From Kiritimatiellia bacterium (GTDB lineage Bacteria > Verrucomicrobiota > Kiritimatiellia > UBA8416 > JABMPJ01): a stretch of 6,431 bases of DNA. The stretch spans positions 1-6,431 of the forward strand of contig JAOZSS010000141.1 of assembly GCA_029939545.1 (NCBI GenBank). Direction: 5' to 3'. Shown one piece after another: positions 1-5,894 of this stretch (the stretch's first letter is position 1; each line of letters begins with the position of its first letter). A program made the translations under genes and the position numbers. The notes under the pieces were generated by a model. That model had not been told where the DNA came from. It searched no databases and saw only the letters and a program-made list of their open reading frames with translations.

Positions 1-263
1 CAATTGATCAACCCGTGCTGCTCAACCAAGAAATTTCAAATATATTTGGCTAGTCCCTCTCTTCGTCCACACTCTTCGTCGAGTACCCTTAATCCAACCG
101 CCTAGTTGTTAGACGATATCTCGTACCAAGATTCCTTCCCACCACATTCCGCCAAGAATCGCCAAAAACCCAGACAAAAAGGCTGGCCAGCGCTCTCAGG
201 TTTCCCTAAATACCCACAGATCATTCAGAAGAGCCAAAAAGAGAGACTACTTGGAGATAAGCT
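1..263. other. Gene-free C-rich, G-poor leader upstream of efpL
   Basis: I see no credible coding region here. Counting by hand, bases 1-240 hold about 76 C but only about 35 G, and the stretch is richer in A/T than the genes that follow. The plus-strand RNA would be largely unstructured. No convincing sigma70 promoter is visible; the best weak candidate for efpL is TGGCCA at 184-189 with TAAATA at 207-212, 17 nt apart, a poor match. A 10-bp perfect palindrome lies at 182-191. The region could be the 5' untranslated leader of efpL or the 3' end of an upstream transcript, and its base bias resembles Rho-utilisation sequences. Confidence 0.5.
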
Positions 264-830
264 ATGCCCAAAGCCTGTGATCTGAAACGCGGCGCGATTG
301 TTGCCATTGATGGTGCGCCGCATGTTGTGGAGACGTTGAAGATCTCCTCGCCGTCGGCGCGGGGGTCGGCCAGCCTCTATCACTTTCGTCTGCGTAATCT
401 GGCCACGAAGCAGAAGCTCGACCGCACCTGCAAGGGCGACGACATGTTCGACGACTGCTATTTCGAGAAACGTGCCGTGCAGTACTCTTATGCCACGGGC
501 GACATCCATACATTCATGGACATGGAGGACTACAGCGAGATCGCGTTCAATAGCGAGGACATCAGTGAAGAGCTCCCGTATATCACCGAAGAGATGGAAG
601 GCATCCTCGCTCTTGTGAGCGACGGCAAAACGCTCGGGATCGAGCTGCCCCCGGTTGCGGAGCTCAAGGTCACCGAATGCGACCCCTCTATCCGCGGCGC
701 CTCCGCCACCGCCCGCACCAAGCCCGCTACGCTCTCGACCGGTCTCACCGTGCAGGTCCCCGAATACCTCTCCTCCGGCGAGACCATCCGCGTCGACACC
801 CGCAGCGGTGACTTCCTTGGTCGGGCGTGA
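264..830 (+). CDS. efpL: EF-P-like translation factor EfpL (YeiP)
   Basis: This 188-residue protein matches the EF-P paralogue EfpL/YeiP in length and along its whole sequence. It has an N-terminal KOW-like domain with the start MPKACDLKRG, then the two OB-fold domains, then the conserved C-terminal stretch GASATARTKPATLSTGL and the ending GRA. EF-P family proteins bind between the ribosomal P and E sites and relieve stalling at polyproline and related sequences. In EfpL the loop that reaches the peptidyl-transferase centre has the form SPxARG with arginine at its tip. Here it reads SPSARGSAS at residues 29-37 with Arg33, the same position as in E. coli EfpL, rather than the modified lysine of classical EF-P. 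The ATG at 264 has a good Shine-Dalgarno GGAGA at 253-257, 6 nt upstream. The gene stands alone, convergent with the transglutaminase gene. Confidence 0.93.
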   Translation: MPKACDLKRGAIVAIDGAPHVVETLKISSPSARGSASLYHFRLRNLATKQKLDRTCKGDDMFDDCYFEKRAVQYSYATGDIHTFMDMEDYSEIAFNSEDISEELPYITEEMEGILALVSDGKTLGIELPPVAELKVTECDPSIRGASATARTKPATLSTGLTVQVPEYLSSGETIRVDTRSGDFLGRA

Positions 831-851
831 TCAGTATCTGGGTCTCGATTC

Positions 852-874
852 CGGCCCGCGCGGAGCGCGGGCCG
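852..874. terminator. GC hairpin between convergent genes
   Basis: A perfect 10-bp stem (852-861 with 865-874) closes a 3-nt loop. It lies 21 nt past the efpL stop and 44 nt past the stop of the minus-strand transglutaminase gene, the usual place for a shared bidirectional terminator. There is no T-run on either side, so it is not a textbook intrinsic terminator. It may act with Rho or protect the 3' ends of both RNAs. Confidence 0.6.
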
Positions 875-918
875 CTGACTGACAAGGGAATGACGAAACG
901 ACCTTGCCTGCTCGGCAG

Positions 919-2283
919 TTAGCTGCTGCGCGTGAATGAGAACTCGATCGGCGCTTTCACCGGCACGCCCTCGACTTCGAGGATCGGGTAGGCCAGGAAG
1001 TTGATCGGGCCGGTTGAGGGACTGGGGTCGACCTCGAGATCGCGTCCGCGACTGAACTCCAGGCGGTTGGCCGGGTGATGGCCAAAGTAGTAGGTCGCCA
1101 GGGCTGAGTATTTGTCGGCCTCGCTGATATCCACCGGCCACCATTTGCCTTCAGCATGGAACTCTACCCAGCAGTGATAGCCGTCCACACCGCCATCATC
1201 GCGGCTGGAGGGAATCGCAGCACCAATGGCGAAGCGGGCGGGAATGTCAACGGCGCGCGCGAGCGCAATAAAATAGGCATGGTAATCGGTGCAGTTGCCG
1301 TGCCGTGCATCACATGCGAAGCCCGCGTTGCCCTCTCCCCAGCCCTCTCCCGCCTTGGCATAGCGCAGCTCATCGATGACAAGGTCGTAGAGGGCGCGGG
1401 CACGCTGGAGATCGGTCTGCTTTCCTTCAACCGCTTTGCGGGCGACTGCCTCGAAGCGCGCATCCTGCGGGACCAGACGCTCCGGGTTCAGGTAGCGTGC
1501 CGGGTCATCGCGGTCATCCTCATACGATGCCTTTTCGATCCGCTTCACGTCGTAACGAATGTCGAGCGGCTTGGCGCCGTCTTGTGGGTTCAGCTCCCAG
1601 TAGAGGACCTTGTTTCCATATTTCTGTTCGTCGAGGACGCGGTGCCCGTCCGGCGCATCGATGGAGGTCAAGGTGACCTCCTGGAAGGCATCGCTGGAGG
1701 GGAGGGGAATCCATAGTTTGGCTGGACCCGAAATCTCGGGCAGGAAGACACGGTAGCGGAATTCGAATGCATCGCTGGGCACTACCACGCCCATGAGTCT
1801 CTGTGACGCCTCATCGACCGGGACGCGGCCCCATGTCTCGTCTTCGTTCTGTTGCCAGAAGTAGAACGGTTTCCCGTTTACCTTGTGCGGGATGGTTTCG
1901 GTGACCACCATGCTGCCCGGGTCACCCTGCATGAAGAAATCGACGTCGTAGACATCGCCCTTGGTGTCGACCAGATCCACGCAGGCGAAGTGCTCCTGTG
2001 GCCCCAGAGTGGCCAGGTACTCCGTGTGGATCTTCACCAGTTTGAGCTGGTGTTCAGCCCCATCGACCACAAGCGGGAAATAGCCGCCGCCCTCGCGGGT
2101 CAGGGCATCGATGTGCCCCTGGATACCCGCCTGGAGATCGGCCGTGATCACGTGTGGCGTCGGCTCAGCCGCTGCACCTGTTTCGCGACGGGCTGAGCAT
2201 CCGGCGAAGAGCATAGCGCAACATGCCGCCGCTATGATGGCGGCGGCATGTCCTGTTCTCGACAAGAACATTCCGGGTGTCAC
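919..2283 (-). CDS. Transglutaminase-like domain lipoprotein
   Basis: A 454-residue protein with a lipoprotein signal peptide: a hydrophobic segment and lipobox LFAGC with the acylated Cys29 followed by Ser30, which favours the outer membrane. Residues about 45-155 form an N-terminal domain I cannot name, containing HKVNGKPFYFW. Residues about 170-250 look like the beta-rich domain that often precedes a bacterial transglutaminase core. The core follows, with the catalytic triad in order: Cys331 (GNCTDYH), His370 (YHCWVEFH) and Asp385 (WPVDIS). The family includes cysteine proteases and acyl transferases acting on proteins or peptidoglycan peptides; the intact triad suggests activity, but the substrate is unknown. 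The GTG start at 2283 is preferred because it lies 4 nt after the upstream lipoprotein stop, suggesting translational coupling. An ATG at codon 5 (2271) is an alternative; neither has a strong ribosome site. Confidence 0.88.
   Translation of the reverse strand: MTPGMFLSRTGHAAAIIAAACCAMLFAGCSARRETGAAAEPTPHVITADLQAGIQGHIDALTREGGGYFPLVVDGAEHQLKLVKIHTEYLATLGPQEHFACVDLVDTKGDVYDVDFFMQGDPGSMVVTETIPHKVNGKPFYFWQQNEDETWGRVPVDEASQRLMGVVVPSDAFEFRYRVFLPEISGPAKLWIPLPSSDAFQEVTLTSIDAPDGHRVLDEQKYGNKVLYWELNPQDGAKPLDIRYDVKRIEKASYEDDRDDPARYLNPERLVPQDARFEAVARKAVEGKQTDLQRARALYDLVIDELRYAKAGEGWGEGNAGFACDARHGNCTDYHAYFIALARAVDIPARFAIGAAIPSSRDDGGVDGYHCWVEFHAEGKWWPVDISEADKYSALATYYFGHHPANRLEFSRGRDLEVDPSPSTGPINFLAYPILEVEGVPVKAPIEFSFTRSS
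2221..2251 (-). repeat. 12-bp perfect inverted repeat in the signal-peptide codons
   Basis: Arms 2221-2232 and 2240-2251 are exact reverse complements around a 7-nt centre. They cover codons 11-21 of the transglutaminase gene, which encode the Ala-rich hydrophobic segment (AAAIIAAA), using GCC codons on one side and GCG/GCA on the other. In the mRNA this would form a very stable hairpin starting 32 nt after the first base of the GTG. Confidence 0.85.
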
Positions 2284-2287
2284 GAAC

Positions 2288-2464
2288 TCAGTGAGTCGGA
2301 TGGTCTTTGGGTGGGGCTGGCGGAGCGGGATGCTCGGCGGCCGGGTGTTCTTTGACCTTCTCCACCGCCGCCTCCACCGTAGTCTTCTCCTCTTTCGGGA
2401 AACACCCGGTTACGAACAGCGCCATCGCGCCCAACACCAGTAGAGCTGCTATGAATCTCTTCAT
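2288..2464 (-). CDS. Small His/Pro-rich lipoprotein
   Basis: A 58-residue protein. It begins MKRF, has a hydrophobic segment (about residues 5-19) and a lipobox ending VTGC with Cys21 as the acylation site, so only 38 residues remain after processing. The mature part starts with a charged stretch (KEEKTTVEAAVEKVKEH) and ends in a Pro/His-rich tail with repeated HPA and PPAPPKDHPTH; five histidines fall in the last 20 residues. I recognise no named family. The ATG at 2464 is chosen over a longer in-frame opening from 2551 because it has a strong Shine-Dalgarno (AGGAAG about 7 nt upstream) and a canonical signal peptide directly after it. It is first in an operon with the transglutaminase lipoprotein, 4 nt downstream, so a shared envelope role is likely. 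The His/Pro tail might bind metal or cell wall, but this is a guess. Confidence 0.8.
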   Translation of the reverse strand: MKRFIAALLVLGAMALFVTGCFPKEEKTTVEAAVEKVKEHPAAEHPAPPAPPKDHPTH

Positions 2465-2541
2465 CACTACTTCCTTCCTTGCGCGGGCACCATGCCCGCA
2501 GAAACAGGTGCATACGCCGTGTATGATTCCTGACGGCGGAT
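2465..2541 (-). promoter_or_regulatory. Leader of the lipoprotein operon with two possible hairpins
   Basis: Between the predicted -10 box and the lipoprotein ATG lie about 70 nt of untranslated leader. Two inverted repeats are visible: a 6-bp stem at 2515-2520 / 2533-2538 around a 12-nt loop, close to the predicted transcript start, and a perfect 7-bp stem at 2483-2489 / 2493-2499 with a 3-nt loop. The second ends about 5 nt before the purine-rich ribosome site. Neither is followed by a T-run on the minus strand, so they look more like mRNA-stabilising or translation-modulating structures than terminators. Confidence 0.4.
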
Positions 2542-2570
2542 ATACTAGCACTATGGAATTGGGGTGGCAA
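2542..2570 (-). promoter_or_regulatory. Sigma70-type promoter for the lipoprotein-transglutaminase operon
   Basis: On the minus strand TTGCCA (2570-2565; 5 of 6 consensus) is followed after exactly 17 nt by TAGTAT (2547-2542; 4 of 6). A TG placed one base before the -10 box (TGCTAGTAT) makes it an extended -10 promoter. It lies 18 nt past the mutM stop and about 77 nt before the lipoprotein ATG, the right place to drive the lipoprotein pair independently of mutM. The start point should fall near 2535. Confidence 0.6.
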
Positions 2571-2588
2571 GCACGCGGAGAGAAGTGA

Positions 2589-3437
2589 TCACTGGTGACG
2601 GCTCACTTCCCTCTCCTGGCAGCTCGGACAGATGTGTGTGCTGCGCTGGCCGACGACAAGGCGTTCGACGGGCGCGCCGCATTTTGGGCAGGGCTGTCCC
2701 GTGCGCCGGAAGACGTTGAGCTGGTCGCGGTTGGTGCCTTTGCGCCCCCACACGGATCGGAACGTAGTGAGCCCGCGTCCGAGCGTGGTGCCGCTGGACC
2801 GGATCCCGCGACGCAGGGCTTGGCGGACGGTGCGGTAGAGTCGGCGCCGATCGTCATCGGTCAGCGTTTCGGCACGACGCTGGGGATGGAGCCCGGCCGC
2901 CCAGAGTGCTTCGTCGACGTAGATATTGCCGAGACCTGCAATGAATGACTGATCCAGGAGCAGTGGCTTCAACATGCCGCGTCGACGCCCCAGTCTCTTC
3001 ACGAACTCGGCCGAACGGAACAGTGGGTCGAGGGGCTCGGGGCCGAGGTGACCGACCACTTTCCCGGGATCGGACACCAGCCACCAGCGTCCGAACTTGC
3101 GCGTATCCCGATAGCGCAGCTCGCGTCCGTCATCCAGCCCCAGCACCACATGCTCATGCCCATGCGCCGGCTCGCCTGGCGAGGCAAAGAAGAGATGCCC
3201 GGTCATACGCAGATGAATCAACAGCGTGCGCCCGTTATCGATTTCCAGCAGCAGAAACTTCCCGCGCCGGCCGACAGAGGCAAAGCGTTGCCCCCGCAGC
3301 CCCTTCCGAAACGCCGCCACCCCCGGCTGCGCAATCGTCCGCGGCCAACGCACCGCAACCGATTCAATCCCACACCCCACCAACTCGCCATCACGCAGGC
3401 CCCGGGCAACCGTTTCAACTTCAGGCAGTTCAGGCAT
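2589..3437 (-). CDS. mutM: Formamidopyrimidine-DNA glycosylase (Fpg/MutM)
   Basis: A 282-residue bifunctional DNA glycosylase/AP lyase that removes 8-oxoguanine and formamidopyrimidines in base excision repair. All hallmarks are present. It starts MPELPEVET with catalytic Pro2 and Glu3, followed by Lys60 in GRRGKFL. The void-filling residues are Met78 in HLRMTG and Arg113/Phe115 in DTRKFG. The helix-two-turn-helix region contains GLGNIYVDEAL (about 168-178). The C-terminal four-cysteine zinc finger uses Cys250, Cys253, Cys270 and Cys273, with Arg265 between. Its length is slightly above the usual 270 or so. The ATG at 3437 overlaps the end of the upstream fusion gene by 8 bp (ATGCCTGA holds both the start and the upstream TGA). 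With only a weak Shine-Dalgarno, this suggests translation is coupled to that gene. Confidence 0.97.
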   Translation of the reverse strand: MPELPEVETVARGLRDGELVGCGIESVAVRWPRTIAQPGVAAFRKGLRGQRFASVGRRGKFLLLEIDNGRTLLIHLRMTGHLFFASPGEPAHGHEHVVLGLDDGRELRYRDTRKFGRWWLVSDPGKVVGHLGPEPLDPLFRSAEFVKRLGRRRGMLKPLLLDQSFIAGLGNIYVDEALWAAGLHPQRRAETLTDDDRRRLYRTVRQALRRGIRSSGTTLGRGLTTFRSVWGRKGTNRDQLNVFRRTGQPCPKCGAPVERLVVGQRSTHICPSCQEREVSRHQ

Positions 3438-5511
3438 GACGCTTGATCCAGGATTCGAGATCTTGGCGGGGAATGAGGTCCAGGGCGGTCAGCTCTTGGC
3501 CTGGGACCCAGCGTATCAGCAGGCGGTAGTGGATGCCAATGCGCACGCGGTAGATGTTGGATAGCTGCTTGATGCTGCGGGCGTTACGCCATATTGCGAA
3601 GTCGTATACAGCAAAAGCCGCCACGGCCTTCATGGCGCTGGCGGCAACCGATCCCGACAAGCTCTGGCATGCATCCCTGAAGCTGTTGTGATAGTCGGGA
3701 ACTACGATTGGGCGTACATTCTCGCCGGGCATAGCGGGCGCTGTTCCATTGTCGTCCTGGATGTCGCTGCTTTTTGATACCTGTGCGGCTGAGGCACGTC
3801 GCGCGTGTTGCCGTTCCCGTTCCAGCTCGCGCCTGAGCCGTTGCCGCTTCTCCTGCTGGTTACCGATCTCGGCTTTCAGATTGTCGACCTGGCGGCGCAG
3901 GCGGTCCACCGTATTTCGGGTTGCCTCTTGATGTTCCCTGCGTGGCTCCTCGGTTACGGTCTTCCGGGCTTCCTGTTGGGCCGCTGTGTTCTCCAGCTCG
4001 CGCTTCAGATCCGAGAGCATCGCCTCTTTCGCAGACAGTCCCTCCTCGGTCTGCTTGATCTTCTCGCGCGACTCCGCGAGCTGTTTGCGCAGGGCTTCTG
4101 TTTCGTGCGCCAGCTTCTCGTCCGCTGCACGGCCTGCCTGTTCCCCCTCATACTCGTTAAACAAGGCATCAATGGGGTCATCCCAAGGGGAGATCCCAAG
4201 ATCAATACGGGCCTGATGCACGATCTCCACCAGTAACTCATTGTCCAACACGCGGTCCGGGCATTCCTGTAGTGCGGCGCGCGCAAAGAGAATACTGAGT
4301 GCCGGGAACTGGTTGCGGAAGAGATGTGTCAGGTTGCAGAACTCATGATTGCGGAATCCGGTCTTCTCATCGGGAAGACAACAGAAGGCCTCCTTGCAGC
4401 GCGCCTCAATCGCTGTGAGATGTCCCGGATCGGTGCATAGGGAGAATTGCAGATCCACTTCATCCCAGTCAACGCACCCGCTGTCGCGAGGGACCCATGC
4501 ACGTGCGCGGCGTGCCAAGTCGATATCATTGTGAGCGAGAGCCTGATCCATGAGGTCCGAGAAGTGGTACTCATCAAAGGGATACCTGCCGTCTGTGCGC
4601 TTCGATCGCTCCTCGAGCATGGTAAAAGCGACCTCGAGGAGGCCAAAGCAGCAAGCCCGGTCATAGGCTGCCGGGAGCTGATCCGTTGCCAGGTTTTCCG
4701 GGTTCAGCTTCTTGATCTCGTAGGCACGCAGGCCGTGGATGACATCCGCATCGCCCACAATGCCGGGATCTTCAGCAAGCTGGCTCTGCGTGACCCCTGC
4801 ATAGGAGGAGGCATCTGCGAGAATGTCCTTATCCTTCTCAAAGCAGCACCGCTTGTATTTCTTGCCGCTGCCGCAATGACACGGCTCATTGCGGCCGAGC
4901 TTGGGGATAGGGCGACGCACGGTATCCCCGCCCCCGATGATCTTCGGTGGGGGTCGATCGGGGAGGCTCGTATCGATGTCATGGTCTGTTATGAGAGGGA
5001 AGGCAAACTCCTCGAGCTTGTCGGACTCCAGCATATGAAGGGAATCGTAGACCAATATGGCCGCCGGAGGCGTTCTGATCTCCTCGCGCAGATACTGCAT
5101 CAGCCGCATGGCCTCGTCTCTGTGTGACTGGTGGCGTAGGGCTAGCTCGGTCACGAGGCGGCCAAGCATGGCCTGGCGTTGCCGCGAAAGGACCTCGGAG
5201 CGCGCCATCTTGATGAGCGGCCCTATGGCTGAAGCGTCGTGGTTGACATAGCAGTAGGGAAGATCCGTCAGGTCGTCTATAACGGCCGCGCTTTCCGCCA
5301 AAACAGTGGGTTCGACAAGGATGTTTCGGTAGGCACAAACATTCAGCAGGCGATCCAGCGCGACATCCTCGCCCTGCTCGGTCAGTTGAGCCGCCAGTGT
5401 GCTGACCTCCTCGGTTGTAGCATCCTCGAACAACTCTGCCAGTTCAGCAATGGCCGGCCGACAGAAGGTGGTGTGTGCCAGCCTGTCAATCAGTTTTGGG
5501 GTCAGATCCAT
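3430..5511 (-). CDS. SEC-C motif, coiled-coil protein with C-terminal RelE/ParE-like domain
   Basis: A 693-residue soluble protein with no signal peptide or membrane segment. The N-terminal region (1-185) is mostly helical, without a family I can name. A SEC-C zinc motif follows at 206-224 (GRNEPCHCGSGKKYKRCCF; Cys211, 213, 222, 223), like the zinc-binding tail of SecA. Residues about 250-450 form a second helical region. A long charged coiled coil (about 455-575) follows, rich in Glu, Lys, Arg and Gln. After a Ser/Gly/Asp linker, residues about 603-693 resemble a RelE/ParE-superfamily toxin domain: two helices, then the strand pattern IYRVRIGIHYRLLIRW and DLIPRQDLESWI. By eye, RelE's catalytic Lys52/Lys54/Arg61/Arg81 line up with Arg655/Arg657/Arg663/Arg682, and Tyr87 with Trp688. 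Toxicity is uncertain. The ATG at 5511 has GAGG 9 nt upstream. No antitoxin-like gene is adjacent. Role unknown; stress response or phage defence is conjecture. Confidence 0.75.
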   Translation of the reverse strand: MDLTPKLIDRLAHTTFCRPAIAELAELFEDATTEEVSTLAAQLTEQGEDVALDRLLNVCAYRNILVEPTVLAESAAVIDDLTDLPYCYVNHDASAIGPLIKMARSEVLSRQRQAMLGRLVTELALRHQSHRDEAMRLMQYLREEIRTPPAAILVYDSLHMLESDKLEEFAFPLITDHDIDTSLPDRPPPKIIGGGDTVRRPIPKLGRNEPCHCGSGKKYKRCCFEKDKDILADASSYAGVTQSQLAEDPGIVGDADVIHGLRAYEIKKLNPENLATDQLPAAYDRACCFGLLEVAFTMLEERSKRTDGRYPFDEYHFSDLMDQALAHNDIDLARRARAWVPRDSGCVDWDEVDLQFSLCTDPGHLTAIEARCKEAFCCLPDEKTGFRNHEFCNLTHLFRNQFPALSILFARAALQECPDRVLDNELLVEIVHQARIDLGISPWDDPIDALFNEYEGEQAGRAADEKLAHETEALRKQLAESREKIKQTEEGLSAKEAMLSDLKRELENTAAQQEARKTVTEEPRREHQEATRNTVDRLRRQVDNLKAEIGNQQEKRQRLRRELERERQHARRASAAQVSKSSDIQDDNGTAPAMPGENVRPIVVPDYHNSFRDACQSLSGSVAASAMKAVAAFAVYDFAIWRNARSIKQLSNIYRVRIGIHYRLLIRWVPGQELTALDLIPRQDLESWIKRHA

Positions 5512-5526
5512 GGTGTTATGCCTCAG

Positions 5527-5543
5527 AAACCTAAATCAGGTTT
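5527..5543. promoter_or_regulatory. Operator-like inverted repeat before the fusion gene
   Basis: AAACCT (5527-5532) and AGGTTT (5538-5543) are exact reverse complements around 5 nt. The repeat lies directly upstream of the GAGG ribosome site of the 5511 gene and inside its predicted leader. It could be a binding site for a regulator, possibly the gene's own product as with toxin-antitoxin operons, or a small RNA hairpin. The evidence is the symmetry alone. Confidence 0.35.
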
Positions 5544-5572
5544 GACTCGCTTCGAGCCTTGATGGGTATGAC

Positions 5573-5600
5573 CTTAGAAAAAGACATCGGGGTGTGGCAA
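5573..5600 (-). promoter_or_regulatory. Possible promoter of the SEC-C/RelE-like gene
   Basis: On the minus strand TTGCCA (5600-5595) is followed after 16 nt by TCTAAG (5578-5573). The -35 box matches 5 of 6 and the -10 box 4 of 6, with a T-run just before the -10. The start point would fall near 5566, leaving a leader of about 55 nt that contains the inverted repeat at 5527-5543. It is a moderate match, offered because the divergent gap must hold a promoter for this gene. Confidence 0.3.
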
Positions 5601-5640
5601 GGGGCATCCGCAGTTATCGTTCTACCGTTCAGTATCCGTG

Positions 5641-5669
5641 TTGACGGCTATGCGTCCAAAGGTCAGTAT
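5641..5669 (+). promoter_or_regulatory. Possible promoter of the truncated plus-strand gene
   Basis: TTGACG (5641-5646; 5 of 6) is followed after 17 nt by CAGTAT (5664-5669; only 3 of 6). The start point would be near 5677, leaving a leader of about 26 nt before the GTG at 5703 with its ribosome site. The -10 box is weak. If correct, the reading-frame opening between 5559 and 5702 is untranslated intergenic DNA. Confidence 0.35.
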
Positions 5670-5693
5670 GACCACAGGCTTGATCCAAGTATT

Positions 5694-5697
5694 GGAG
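5694..5697 (+). promoter_or_regulatory. Ribosome binding site deciding the GTG start at 5703
   Basis: GGAG lies 5 nt before GTG 5703. It supports that codon over the upstream TTG 5559 and ATG 5562/5568, which have no comparable site. Confidence 0.6.
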
Positions 5698-5702
5698 ATA
5701 CC

Positions 5703-5894
5703 GTGCATCGTCTTCTGGTCACAGTGAGAACATATCCGACACTTTCACGAAAGTACGGGGAACTCGTGTGTACAGCCGGCCTGACAGAGGATGGGAATTG
5801 GATGCGGATCTATCCTGTACCTTTCCGCCGATTGGCCGACTACAAACAGTTTCAGAAGTATTCCGTCATTGAAATGGATGTAACTTCTCAATAA
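5703..5894 (+). pseudogene. Truncated N-terminal part of a conserved protein family
   Basis: This 63-residue product begins VHRLLVTVRTYPTLSRKYGEL and continues with VCTAGLTEDGNWMRIYPVPFR and a DYKQFQKYSVIEMDV segment. I recognise this as the opening of an uncharacterised conserved family found in accessory regions; from memory its members continue well beyond this point, so the gene appears cut off. It stops at a TAA (5892-5894) inside the left arm of the 23-bp inverted repeat, and what follows encodes an unrelated membrane protein. The GTG at 5703 is chosen because family members start at this position and GGAG (5694-5697) lies 5 nt upstream, in the same ttggagata context as the efpL ribosome site. 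A longer opening from TTG 5559 exists but its first 48 residues look non-coding. It is divergent from the SEC-C/RelE-like gene across 191 bp. Function unknown. Confidence 0.6.

Noticed and set aside
20..114. Possible integron attC site (GCTCAAC at 20-26 and GTTAGAC at 108-114)
   Set aside because: Both fit the loose end consensus, but they are not complementary to each other and the DNA between has no imperfect palindrome as attC requires.
530..1144. Long minus-strand open frame across the efpL 3' end and the transglutaminase 3' end
   Set aside because: It runs through the hairpin and overlaps two well-supported genes; its composition (Arg, Ser, Pro-rich) is typical of a shadow frame in GC-rich DNA.
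2465..2551. Longer start for the small lipoprotein at 2551
   Set aside because: It would put 29 extra residues before a canonical signal peptide and would overlap the -10 box; the ATG at 2464 has a strong ribosome site.
2945..3446. Plus-strand frames opposite mutM
   Set aside because: They are antisense shadows of a fully recognisable mutM and rich in Arg/Pro/His, with no ribosome sites.
5559..5702. N-terminal extension of the truncated gene from TTG 5559 or ATG 5562/5568
   Set aside because: The family similarity starts at about 5703, where a GTG has a proper GGAG site. The upstream 48 codons show no recognisable features and overlap the region that should hold the divergent promoters.
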